From Streptomonospora alba (lineage in GTDB: Bacteria > Actinomycetota > Actinomycetes > Streptosporangiales > Streptosporangiaceae): DNA of 64,000 nucleotides. This document shows, in pieces, positions 34,035 through 41,709 of this stretch (position 1 is the stretch's first letter; each line of letters starts with the position of its first letter). The position numbers and the translations under genes are program-made. The notes beneath the pieces are model-generated. The model was given only the letters and a program-made list of their open reading frames with translations. It did not search any database and was not told the origin of the DNA. The DNA is taken from contig NZ_JROO01000018.1 in the NCBI RefSeq assembly GCF_000826685.1, positions 116,448 through 180,447 on the forward strand. Direction: 5' to 3'.

Positions 34035-35458
34035 GCGGCATGACTCCGCAGGCGGTGGTGGAGCGGGCGCTGGAGCTGGCGCGCGCGGACGGCTGCATGG
34101 TCCTGGTCGAGGAGGACGCGACCGCCAACCTGCGCTGGGCCGGAAACTCGCTGACCACCAACGGCGCCACGCGGTCCCGCACGGTCACGGTGATCGCGCT
34201 GCGCAACTCGGGCCGGGGCGTTTCGGTGGGGACGCGCACCCGCACCGGCGTGGCGGGCGAGGATCTGGAGGACCTGGTGCGCGCGGCCGAGAACGCCGCC
34301 GATCAAGCCCTGCCGACCGAGGACGCCGCTCCCCTGCTGGAACCCGATCACGCGCGGGTGCCCGAGGCCGCCGAATGGGACGCGCCGGTGCCCTCCACCG
34401 ACATCTCGGTGTTCTCCGGCCTGGCGCCGGGACTGGGCCGTGCCTTCGAACGCGGCTCGGCGGCCGGGCGGCGGTTCTACGGCTACGCCGAGCACACCGT
34501 CTCCTCGCTCTTCTTCGGCAGCTCCGCCGGGGTGCGGCTGCGCCACGACCAGCCCTCGGGCACCGTCGAGCTCAACGCCAAGACCGGAGAGTCCTTCTCC
34601 GCCGCCGACGGCGGCCACTCGGCGTGGGTCGGCCGGGGCACACGCGACTTCGCCGATGTCGACGTCGAGGCGCTGGAGGACGAGCTGGCGCGGCGGGTCC
34701 GCTGGGCCCGGCGCCGCGTCGACCTGCCGGCCGGGCGCTACGAGACCCTGATGCCGCCCAGTGCGGTCGCCGACATGATGGCCGAGCTGTACTTCTCGGC
34801 CACGGCGCGCGACGCCGCCGAGGGGCGCACCGTGTTCTCGGGCGCCGAGGGCGCCGGTGCCACCCGCGTGGGCGAGCGGCTCGCGGGCATGCCGCTGACC
34901 CTGTTCAGCGATCCGGCCCACGCGGGGCTGGAGTGCGCGCCCTTCGTCGCGGCACCGGCGCCGGGGCGGCGGGTGACGGCGTTCGACAACGGGCAGCCGC
35001 TGGGGCGCACCGAGTGGATCTCCGACGGCAAGCTGACGTCGCTGACCCAGACCCGCCGCTCGGCGGAGCTGACCGGGCTGCCGCTGACCCCGCACATCGA
35101 CAACCTGGTGCTGGAGGGCGGGGCCGCCACCGCGACGCTGGACGAGATGGTCGCCCAGACCGAGCGGGGGCTGCTGCTGACGTGCCTGTGGTACGTCCGC
35201 GAGGTCGACCCGCAGACCCTGCTGCTGACCGGACTGACCCGCGACGGCGTCTACCTGGTCGAAGACGGCGAGGTCACCGGCGCGGTGAACAACTTCCGGT
35301 TCAACGAGTCGCCGGTGTCCCTGCTCGACCGCGCCACCCAGTCCGGGGCCACCGTGCCGACCCTGGGCCGCGAGATCGGCGACAGCTTCCCCCGCACGGC
35401 CATGCCCCCGCTGCGGATCCCCGACTTCAACATGTCCACGGTCAGCCAGGCGTCCTGA
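34031..35458 (+). CDS. tldE: TldE/PmbA-family protease subunit
   Basis: A 475-residue partner of TldD that lacks the HExxxH motif, as expected. VLVEEDATANLRWAGNSLTTNG and VTVIALRN begin the fold; GMPLTLFSDPAHAGLECAPF, LTSLTQTRRSAELTG and the C-terminal FRFNESPVSLLDRA are typical. The start is a TTG at 34031: AGGAGG lies 7 nt upstream and the TTG overlaps the tldD stop (TTGA), giving translational coupling. The ATG at 34040 is the alternative but would be 16 nt from the ribosome site. The TldD/TldE heterodimer encloses the active site. Confidence 0.94.
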   Translation: MSGMTPQAVVERALELARADGCMVLVEEDATANLRWAGNSLTTNGATRSRTVTVIALRNSGRGVSVGTRTRTGVAGEDLEDLVRAAENAADQALPTEDAAPLLEPDHARVPEAAEWDAPVPSTDISVFSGLAPGLGRAFERGSAAGRRFYGYAEHTVSSLFFGSSAGVRLRHDQPSGTVELNAKTGESFSAADGGHSAWVGRGTRDFADVDVEALEDELARRVRWARRRVDLPAGRYETLMPPSAVADMMAELYFSATARDAAEGRTVFSGAEGAGATRVGERLAGMPLTLFSDPAHAGLECAPFVAAPAPGRRVTAFDNGQPLGRTEWISDGKLTSLTQTRRSAELTGLPLTPHIDNLVLEGGAATATLDEMVAQTERGLLLTCLWYVREVDPQTLLLTGLTRDGVYLVEDGEVTGAVNNFRFNESPVSLLDRATQSGATVPTLGREIGDSFPRTAMPPLRIPDFNMSTVSQAS

Positions 35459-35847
35459 CACCGTTCGCGAAGGCGCGTGCTGCGTCCCGGTGCGCCCCGG
35501 AACGCGAGGAACCCTCCGAGAACGCCGGGGGCGGGGCACCGCAGCCTCCACGGCGACGGGCTGCGGCGGTCCCCGGCGGGTTCCTTCGAAAGGCGGTGCC
35601 GCTCCTGCCGGCCCTGGGCCCCTGGGCAGGCAGGAGGGCCGCGGCGTCCCCGGGCACGCTCCGCTCGGGGCGGGTGGCCGGCGGCGTGCTCCCAGGACCG
35701 GGGCCAGGAGGGTGCCGTGGACGAAGCACGGCGACGCAGGCAGGGGACGGCTCGTGGCCCCGGCCCAGGCCGCCGCCCCCGCGTCCGCACGTGTTTCACC
35801 GACGCTCCGAACGGACGGGAGCGGCGGTACGGGCAGTCGGGCCCGCG
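35459..35847. other. Intergenic region between convergent genes
   Basis: 389 bases between tldE and dodecin, which converge. An 8-bp stem CTCCTGCC (35602-35609) / GGCAGGAG (35629-35636) with a 19-nt loop could terminate either gene. Open frames here look like GC-skew artefacts. Confidence 0.4.
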
Positions 35848-36057
35848 CTACTCGTCGAGGCGGAAGCCGACCTTCATACCCACCTGGAAATGGCCGATCG
35901 CGCCGTCCTCCAGGTGGCCGCGGATCTCGGTGACCTCGAACCAGTCGAGGTGGCGCACGGTCGAGGCCGTGCGTTCGATGCCGTTGCGGATGGCCTGCTC
36001 CAGGCCGTCGGGCGAGCTGCCGACGATCTCGGTGACGCTGTAGGTGTTGTGCGACAT
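35848..36057 (-). CDS. Dodecin (flavin-storage protein)
   Basis: A 69-residue dodecin: NTYSVTEIVGSSPDGLEQAI is the first strand and helix, HLDWFEVTEIRGHLEDG carries the conserved Trp that stacks on riboflavin or FMN, and HFQVGMKVGFRLDE closes the fold. Twelve copies form a hollow sphere that stores flavins and sometimes CoA. ATG 36057 has AGGAG at 8 nt. It is monocistronic, with its promoter in the gap that also holds the small RNA. Confidence 0.95.
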   Translation of the reverse strand: MSHNTYSVTEIVGSSPDGLEQAIRNGIERTASTVRHLDWFEVTEIRGHLEDGAIGHFQVGMKVGFRLDE

Positions 36058-36294
36058 GGGTTCTGCTCCTCCTCGGACGTGTTGCCCCCACACTTGCCGC
36101 CGCCCCGGCGCCGCGGCACGGGGGCGCGCCGAGGCCACTGACCGCTTGGCGTTCCGTTAAGCACGATGTTGCACGCCCGTGGTCCGCGGCCGCTGCGGTG
36201 CGTGACACATGTGAAGCATGGGCACTTATTCACGTTTCGGGACTTTGGACTCACGGGCTACTGCACTCTCCCGAGATCACGTCGTAACTAAGTC

Positions 36295-36324
36295 TTGACG
36301 TACACAGGGGATGTGCCGTGTACA
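36295..36324 (+). promoter_or_regulatory. Promoter and dyad for the small RNA
   Basis: TTGACG (36295-36300) and TGTACA (36319-36324) are 18 bases apart, predicting a start near 36331. The same region carries the inverted repeat GTACAC-N12-GTGTAC (36300-36323), so a regulator may sit between the boxes. Confidence 0.55.
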
Positions 36325-36330
36325 TTGGGG

Positions 36331-36443
36331 TTCAGCGCTTCGGTCCCCCGTCGGAGCGCTGCCGCGGTGTTTCGAGCCCCCGTCGGAACACCGGTTGCGA
36401 CGTCGGGTGGTTTGCCCCCGTAGCCACCCGACGTCGCTTTTTC
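36331..36443 (+). ncRNA. 6C-like small RNA with three C-rich loops
   Basis: Three hairpins follow one another with no ORF. Hairpin 1: CAGCGCT / AGCGCTG (36333-36339 / 36355-36361), loop TCGGTCCCCCGTCGG. Hairpin 2: CGGTGTT / AACACCG (36365-36371 / 36387-36393), loop TCGAGCCCCCGTCGG. Hairpin 3: a 14-bp perfect stem (36397-36410 / 36424-36437), loop TTTGCCCCCGTAG, then TTTTT (36438-36442), a true intrinsic terminator. Stems differ while loops agree, the mark of selection on the loops. The actinobacterial 6C RNA family has stem-loops with C-rich loops that pair with G-rich ribosome sites. The runs here are five C, not six, and a third hairpin shares the motif, so it is a variant or a related RNA. 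Confidence 0.75.
36397..36442 (+). terminator. Rho-independent terminator of the small RNA
   Basis: A 14-bp perfect stem with a 13-nt loop and five T directly after it. It is the only terminator in the window with a clear T-run, which supports a dedicated short transcript. Confidence 0.85.
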
Positions 36444-36515
36444 ATGTGCACCGCCCGGTACTTTGCGTAGCCGTTGCCGGGCGCGCCGGAGGACGAGCAG
36501 GAGGGGAGCACCCAG

Positions 36516-36743
36516 GTGACTGAAAGCGGAGCAGCGCCCGAGGACGAGGCGCCGCACTGCTCGCGCAAGGACTGCCGCGCCGACGCCGCGTGGGTGCTGG
36601 TGTGGAACAACCCCAAGGTCCACACCCCGGAGCGCCGCAAGACCTGGGTTGCCTGCGACGAGCACCGCGCCTACCTGGCCGAGTTCCTCGACAAGCGCGG
36701 GTTCCTGCTGGAGACCGTGCCCGTCGCCGACTTCGAGGGCTAG
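36516..36743 (+). CDS. Conserved small Cys/His protein of unknown function
   Basis: A 75-residue protein with CSRKDCRADAAWVLVWNNPKVHT and WVACDEHRAYLAEFLDKRGF. The C-x4-C and C-x2-H spacing suggests a zinc-binding knuckle. I know this pattern from small conserved actinobacterial proteins without assigned function. The GTG at 36516 has AGGAGGGG at 9 nt, better than the longer start at 36474. The gene lies 73 bases after the small-RNA terminator, so it has separate transcription. Confidence 0.75.
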   Translation: MTESGAAPEDEAPHCSRKDCRADAAWVLVWNNPKVHTPERRKTWVACDEHRAYLAEFLDKRGFLLETVPVADFEG

Positions 36744-36777
36744 GTTCCCCTTCCGCCCTGCCGGTCCGAGTGCATGA

Positions 36778-37506
36778 GCTCCCTCGTGGGCGTTCGTACT
36801 GCTGTTCGCGCAGTACCTGCAGATCGTGCAGGGGCTGCCGCCGATCTGGGCCGGGCTGTGGATGGCACCCTACGCGGTCGCCGACATCGTCGGCGCCATG
36901 ATCGCGCCGGCGGTGGCCGCCAAGCTGTCCGCCGACCGCACGATCGCGCTGGGCCTGTTGGTGGCCGCGATCGGGTTCGCGGTGTTCACCCAGGTAGGCG
37001 GCGAAGAGGGCCTGGTACTGGGCATCGTGGCCAGTGCGCTGATCACATTCGGGCTCAGCCCGCTCATGGTGCTGGTGATCGCAGCGGCGCCCAGGGAGCG
37101 CAGCGGATCGGCCTCGGCGATGTCGGAAACGTGCTCGGAGCTGGGCATGGCGATGGGCGTGGCGACGCTGGGCGCAGTCGGCACAGCCGTCTACCGCTCC
37201 GTGATCGAGCTGCCGGGGGGCGTCCCGGACGAGGCCGCCGAGGAGGCTCGCGAGGGTCTGCCCGGCGCCGCCGCGGCGGCCGAGGACCTGCCCCCGGACC
37301 TGGCCGGGGACCTGCTCGCTGCGGCGCAGAACGCGTTCATGACCGGCCTGTCGGCGGTCGGCTGGGCCAGCGCGGCCACGGCCCTGGGGATCGCGGTGCT
37401 CACCTCGCTGTTCCTGCAGCCCCGGGCCGAGCAGGCCGAGGACGGCGACGAGGGCGCCGCCGCCGAGCCGGGCCGGGACGGCGAGGTTCGTGCCGAGGAC
37501 CGCTGA
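36778..37506 (+). pseudogene. 5'-truncated DHA2-type MFS transporter
   Basis: The frame encodes the C-terminal half of a 14-TM drug:H+ antiporter: FVLLFAQYLQIVQGLPPIWAGLW, GLSPLMVLVIAAAPRERSGSASAMSETC and AFMTGLSAVGWASAATALGIAV are DHA2 landmarks. Homology starts directly at 36781 behind an in-frame stop (36775-36777), before any start codon; the first usable start is GTG 36826, inside a conserved helix. The first ~200 residues are missing, so it is a decayed fragment. The acidic tail is ordinary. The junction lies 35 bases after the small Cys/His gene and may be a deletion scar. Confidence 0.75.
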
Positions 37507-37583
37507 CCCGCTGTCGCGTCCGGCAGTGCCCTGCCTGGGCGCGAGGGCGGCACGGACGGACGGGCACCGATCACGCAGACGGA

Positions 37584-38198
37584 TCAATCGGGAAACCCGG
37601 ACACCCCGTGCCCGCCGCCTTCCTCGCGTGCCGGGTCCTCGCCGGCCGCGCGCGCCAGCTCCTCCGGGGTGTCGCAGTCGAGCGCCGCACGCGCGAGTGC
37701 GCCCCGGGCCGCGACCTCCCGCGGCTCCAGCGGGCCCAGGAGGCCGCGCAGCGAGCGGCCGGTGTAGTCGGCCAGGGCGCCGCGCACCGCCGCGGCGCTC
37801 CACACGCCCAGCAGCCACTGCACGCGCTCCTGGGGATCGACGAGCACGGCCCCGCTGCGGCCCCGGGCCGCCCGGCGCAGGACGTCGAGATGCGCGGCCT
37901 CAAGAAAGGGCAGGTCGCCGGCGAGTAGCGCGAAGCTCGGCTGCTGCACGCCGTCGAGCCCGGCGCGCAGCGCGGGCACCGGGCCGGCGCCCGGCGGATC
38001 CTCGCGGACGTAGTGGGCGGCGGGGCGCTCGCGGGGCGGGCCGACGACGACGATGCGGCCGGCCGCGGCCGCGGCGGCGGCCACCCGCTCGATCAGGCTC
38101 ACCCCGCCCACCTCCAGGCCGGGCTTGTCGCCGCCGCCCATGCGCCGGGCCGCTCCTCCGGCCAGGATCACCGCGTCGAACGGTTCGGGCTCGGTCAT
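37584..38198 (-). CDS. mobA: MobA-like molybdenum cofactor guanylyltransferase
   Basis: A 204-residue nucleotidyltransferase. AVILAGGAARRMGGGDKPGLEVGG holds the GTP loop (LAGGxxxRMGxxK), VVGPPRE and the ALLAGDLPFLE motif (metal-binding Asp) follow. MobA joins GMP to molybdopterin to give the bis-MGD precursor. It is in the same orientation as rtcB and moaA; with moaA 1.7 kb away it suggests a loose molybdenum-cofactor neighbourhood. FbiD/CofC-like transferases are an alternative but lack this loop form. Confidence 0.82.
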   Translation of the reverse strand: MTEPEPFDAVILAGGAARRMGGGDKPGLEVGGVSLIERVAAAAAAAGRIVVVGPPRERPAAHYVREDPPGAGPVPALRAGLDGVQQPSFALLAGDLPFLEAAHLDVLRRAARGRSGAVLVDPQERVQWLLGVWSAAAVRGALADYTGRSLRGLLGPLEPREVAARGALARAALDCDTPEELARAAGEDPAREEGGGHGVSGFPD

Positions 38199-38363
38199 CG
38201 CGTCCCCTTCGCACCCGGAGGTCCGCCGCGGAGGCGGCGCCCGCCTTCAGCATGCCACCGCGCCCGGCGCGGCCCCCCGCCCCGCTCCCCCGCTCGCGAT
38301 CCGAGGCGCGCGGGCCGCCGCACACGGATCCGGACGGCCCGCGGGCCCCCGGTCCTGCCGGCT

Positions 38364-39551
38364 TCAGCCCTTCACGCAGACGACCTGGCGCAGGTGCGCC
38401 ACGACCTCGACCAGGTCGGTCTGGGCCTCGATCACCGCGGACAGGTCCTTGTAGGCGGCGGGGATCTCATCGAGGACGCCCGTGTCCGTGCGGACCTCCA
38501 CACCCGCCGTCTGGGCGACGAGGTCCTCGCGGGTGAACCGCCGCTTGGCCCGGTTGCGGCTCATCCGCCGACCGGCCCCGTACGCCGCGGACTCGAACGA
38601 GTCGGGGTTGCCCAGCCCGCGCACGATGTAGGTGCCGGTGGCCATGGAGCCGGGGATGATGCCGTACTCCCCCTCGCCCGCGCGGATGGCGCCCTTGCGG
38701 GTGACCAGCAGGGGCACTCCGTCATGGGTCTCCTCCGCGACGTAGTTGTGGTGGCAGGAGACGGCGTCGCCGTACCGGACGCCGGGGATCCGCCGGCGCA
38801 GCACGTCGCAGGCCAGGCCCATCATGATGTCGCGGTTGCGGCGGGCGTACTCCTGGGCCCAGTACAGATCGCGCCGGTAGTCCTCCATCTCCCGGGTCCC
38901 GGTGACGAACGCCGCGAGGTCGCGATCGGGCAGGTCGCGGTTGTGCGGCAGGCCGCGGGCGCGCTCGATGTGGTACTCGGCGAGTTCCTTGCCGATGTTG
39001 CGCGAGCCCGAGTGCAGGACCAGCCACACGGCTTCGTCACCGTCCACGCAGACCTCGAGGAAGTGGTTGCCGCCGCCCAGGGTGCCCATCTGGTGCGCGG
39101 CGCGCTCGCGGCGCTTCTGCACGGGTCCGGCGAGGCGGTCGAACCCCGCCCAGAACCGGTCCCAGCCCGCTGTGGGCAGCCCGTGGACCTGCCGGGGGTC
39201 GACGGGGCGCTTGTGGGCGGCGAATCCCACCGGCACCGCCTTCTCCAGTGCCGAGCGCAGTTTCCCCAGGTCGTCGGGGAGATCGCCCGCCGCCAGGTTC
39301 GAGCGCACCGCGGTCATGCCGCAGCCGATGTCGACCCCGACGGCCGCGGGCGAGACCGCGTCGCGCGTGGCGATGACCGATCCCACGGTGGCGCCCTTGC
39401 CGTAGTGGACGTCGGGCATGACGGCCAGGCCGTGGATCCACGGCAGCCGTGTGGCGTTGAGCAGCTGCTCCATCGCCTGGGGCTCGACCGTGTCGGGATC
39501 GGCCCACATCCGGATGGGCACGCGCGTCCCCGCTACTTCGGTGTAGGACAT
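38364..39551 (-). CDS. rtcB: RtcB-family protein with altered nucleotidyl-His motif
   Basis: A 395-residue RtcB-fold protein. MPDVHYGKGATVGSVIAT, AVGVDIGCGM (metal ligands Asp74, Cys77), MGTLGGGNHFLEV and LVLHSGSRNIG carry the Mn2+ site. The motif normally read as S-x-x-H-G-A-G-R, whose His takes GMP, is here ESAAYGAGRRMSR, with Tyr324 (TAC) in place of His. A single base change would produce it. Other ligands are intact. RtcB joins 2',3'-cyclic phosphate or 3'-phosphate RNA to 5'-OH ends; without the His the normal guanylylation should fail. AGGAGG at 8 nt supports ATG 39551. Confidence 0.88.
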   Translation of the reverse strand: MSYTEVAGTRVPIRMWADPDTVEPQAMEQLLNATRLPWIHGLAVMPDVHYGKGATVGSVIATRDAVSPAAVGVDIGCGMTAVRSNLAAGDLPDDLGKLRSALEKAVPVGFAAHKRPVDPRQVHGLPTAGWDRFWAGFDRLAGPVQKRRERAAHQMGTLGGGNHFLEVCVDGDEAVWLVLHSGSRNIGKELAEYHIERARGLPHNRDLPDRDLAAFVTGTREMEDYRRDLYWAQEYARRNRDIMMGLACDVLRRRIPGVRYGDAVSCHHNYVAEETHDGVPLLVTRKGAIRAGEGEYGIIPGSMATGTYIVRGLGNPDSFESAAYGAGRRMSRNRAKRRFTREDLVAQTAGVEVRTDTGVLDEIPAAYKDLSAVIEAQTDLVEVVAHLRQVVCVKG

Positions 39552-39904
39552 GCGTCCACCTCCTCGCCTTCCCGCGCCGACACCACTACCCGCCCGTGCC
39601 CGTTGATCGAGCCGGAATCGCACGCGGTACCGCGATCCGGGTTCGCGCGCATGCTCCGGGCGGCCGAATCGGGTCCCGTACGAGGGGCGACGGCCGGGGC
39701 GAGCGTGGCTTCGGGACCGACGGGATCGGGACGAGCGCGGACCGCAGGATCGGGCACGCCCTGCGTCTGACCGCCCGGACGGGGTGATCGCCCAGCGGCA
39801 GCGGCCGAGGCACGAGGGCGCGACCGGTGGGTGGCCGGAGGCCCTCGCGGGCGGTCACGCCGGGTCCGCGGCCAGCGCGGCCGACCGCCGCGAAGGGACC
39901 CCGC
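39552..39904. other. Intergenic region, no gene seen
   Basis: 353 bases between moaA and rtcB. Short variants of TCGGG(T/A)C recur irregularly (around 39640-39760). I see no conserved ORF or clear terminator. The rtcB promoter must lie near 39570-39620. Confidence 0.4.
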
Positions 39905-40894
39905 TCAGCCGCCGATGGCCGACATGGGACGGGAGGGCTGCAGGAAGCTGGGGTCGTTGATGCCGTGGCCGGGCAGCTTGGTGGCCACCGCGGCCCGCCA
40001 GCGCTCGGCGATCTCCTCGTCGGTGCCGCCGCCGCGCAGCAGCGGGCGCAGGTCGGACTCCTCTCGGGCGAACAGGCAGTTGCGGATCTCGCCCTCGGCG
40101 GTCAGCCGCACCCGGTCGCAGGCGCCGCAGAAGGGGCGCGTGACCGACCCGATCACGCCGACGGTCTCGGGACCGCCGTCGACGTAGAACAGCTCGGCCG
40201 GCGCACTGCCCCGGGTCTGGTCGTCGGCGGGCCGGAGGTCGTAGACGGCGCTGAGGCGGTCGAGGATCTCGTCGGCGGTGATCATGGTGTCGCGGCGCCA
40301 GCCGTGCTGGGCGTCCAGCGGCATCTGCTCGATGAAGCGGAGCTGGTAGCCGTGTTCGAGGCAGTAGCGCAGCAGCTCGGGTGCCTCGGCGTCGTTGACG
40401 TCGCGCATGAGAACGGCGTTGACCTTGACGGGCGTGAGCCCGGCGGCGGCGGCTCCGGCCATGCCCTCCAGCACGTCGTTCAGCCGGCGGCGGCGGGCGA
40501 GCTGCTCGAAGGTGTCGGGGCGCACGGTGTCCAGGGAGACGTTGACGCGGTCCAGGCCGGCTTCGGCCAGGGCGGGGGCCGTGCGGTTCAGCCCGATCCC
40601 GTTGGTGGTCAGGGCGGTCTGCGGACGGGGGCGCAGGGCGGTGGCGGCGCCGACGATGCCGCTCAGTCCGCGGCGCAGCAGCGGCTCGCCGCCGGTGAAG
40701 CGGATCTCCTCGATGCCGAGCGCGGTGACGCCGATGCGGATGAGGCGGTTCACCTCGTCGTCGGTGAGGACCTCGTCCTTGGGCAGCCACTCCAGGCCCT
40801 CGGGCGGCATGCAGTAGGAACAGCGCAGGTTGCAGCGGTCGGTGAGCGATACCCTCAGGTCTGTGGCGACCCTTCCGTAGGAATCGGCCAGCAT
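39905..40894 (-). CDS. moaA: GTP 3',8-cyclase
   Basis: A 329-residue radical SAM enzyme for the first step of molybdopterin synthesis. The first 4Fe-4S cluster motif is CNLRCSYC (Cys21, Cys25, Cys28). RFTGGEPLLRR is the SAM-binding GGE motif; VNVSLDTVRPDTF and FIEQMPL are typical. The C-terminal second cluster CGACDRVRLTAEGEIRNC and the obligatory GG at the very C-terminus (MSAIGG) are intact. MoaC, MoaD and MoaE are not in the window; mobA is close on the same strand. Confidence 0.96.
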   Translation of the reverse strand: MLADSYGRVATDLRVSLTDRCNLRCSYCMPPEGLEWLPKDEVLTDDEVNRLIRIGVTALGIEEIRFTGGEPLLRRGLSGIVGAATALRPRPQTALTTNGIGLNRTAPALAEAGLDRVNVSLDTVRPDTFEQLARRRRLNDVLEGMAGAAAAGLTPVKVNAVLMRDVNDAEAPELLRYCLEHGYQLRFIEQMPLDAQHGWRRDTMITADEILDRLSAVYDLRPADDQTRGSAPAELFYVDGGPETVGVIGSVTRPFCGACDRVRLTAEGEIRNCLFAREESDLRPLLRGGGTDEEIAERWRAAVATKLPGHGINDPSFLQPSRPMSAIGG

Positions 40895-40963
40895 GGGGCG
40901 TCACCTCTCAGTTTCAGGCGGCCGTCCAGCCTCAGCGATGCGATGCGTCAGCGGTGACGTCAC

Positions 40964-41116
40964 TTAGGTGGGTTCCCGGATCAGCTCCAACCTAAAGATG
41001 CCTGCTTCGTCGCATATGTAGACCACTGGACTGATATCGGCGATTGTTCCGTTCAGCGAACCATCGTCCGTATTGAGATCGTACTGCCGCAGCCACCGCC
41101 CTGTATACAATCCCAC
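40964..41116 (-). CDS. Low-GC ORF or gene fragment
   Basis: A 50-residue frame reading VGLYTGRWLRQYDLNTDDGS, then NGTIADISPVVYICDEAGIF and RLELIREPT. It uses AAT, ATA, TTT, AGG and TTG codons that are rare around it and is near 50% GC within a >70% GC region. It has no Shine-Dalgarno, and coding character may continue upstream into GC-rich sequence without a start. I read it as the 3' end of a horizontally gained gene. It lies in the 324-base gap between moaA and the KhtT gene. Confidence 0.4.
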   Translation of the reverse strand: MGLYTGRWLRQYDLNTDDGSLNGTIADISPVVYICDEAGIFRLELIREPT

Positions 41117-41218
41117 GAATCGTGTCGCCGCAGGGGCCCGGCCGATTCCGGCCGTCTCCGCGGCGGCCGACCGCGCGCCCCTGGGCGTGGCGGGCCGCGG
41201 CGCGGGAACATGGGCTGC

Positions 41219-41701
41219 ATGGAGGTCACCGAGATCCTGCTGCCCGGGGTGGGCATCCGCTATGAGTTCACCACCTCGCGCGGCGCACGCGTGGGAGTGG
41301 TCGCCCGCCGCAGCGGCGACACCGAGCTGCTCATCTACGGCATAGGCGACCCCGACACCCCGCGCCACCTGCTGCACCTGGGGCGCGAGGAGTCCGAGGC
41401 CGTGGCCGAGATGCTGGGCGCGCCGCGGGTCGCCGAGCGCTTCGCCGACCTCACCCGCGAGGTCCCCGGCCTGGTCTCCGGCCAGATCGAGATCGGCGAC
41501 GACTCGCCCTACCGCGACCACACGCTGGGCGACACCCGGGCCCGCACCCGCACCGGCGCGTCGATCGTGGCGATCGTGCGCGGCGAGTCCGTCATCGCCT
41601 CCCCCACCCCGGCGCAGTCGCTGCACGCCGGCGACGTGCTGGTGGTGGTGGGCACCGACGAGGGCATCGCCGGGGTCGAGCGCATCGTCGGCGGCGCCTA
41701 G
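41219..41701 (+). CDS. KhtT-like regulatory subunit of a K+/H+ antiporter
   Basis: A 160-residue cytosolic protein. The N-terminal part EVTEILLPGVGIRYEFTT is typical of the YhaT/KhtT group. The C-terminal ~80 residues form a TrkA-C (RCK_C) domain (ASIVAIVRGESVIASPTPAQ, then LHAGDVLVVVGTDEGI). RCK_C domains bind c-di-AMP or nucleotides and gate the partner channel. The ATG at 41219 is taken; 41210 is a possible start. The antiporter gene begins 8 bases after its stop, so they are an operon. Confidence 0.88.
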   Translation: MEVTEILLPGVGIRYEFTTSRGARVGVVARRSGDTELLIYGIGDPDTPRHLLHLGREESEAVAEMLGAPRVAERFADLTREVPGLVSGQIEIGDDSPYRDHTLGDTRARTRTGASIVAIVRGESVIASPTPAQSLHAGDVLVVVGTDEGIAGVERIVGGA

Positions 41702-41709
41702 GCCCCGCC

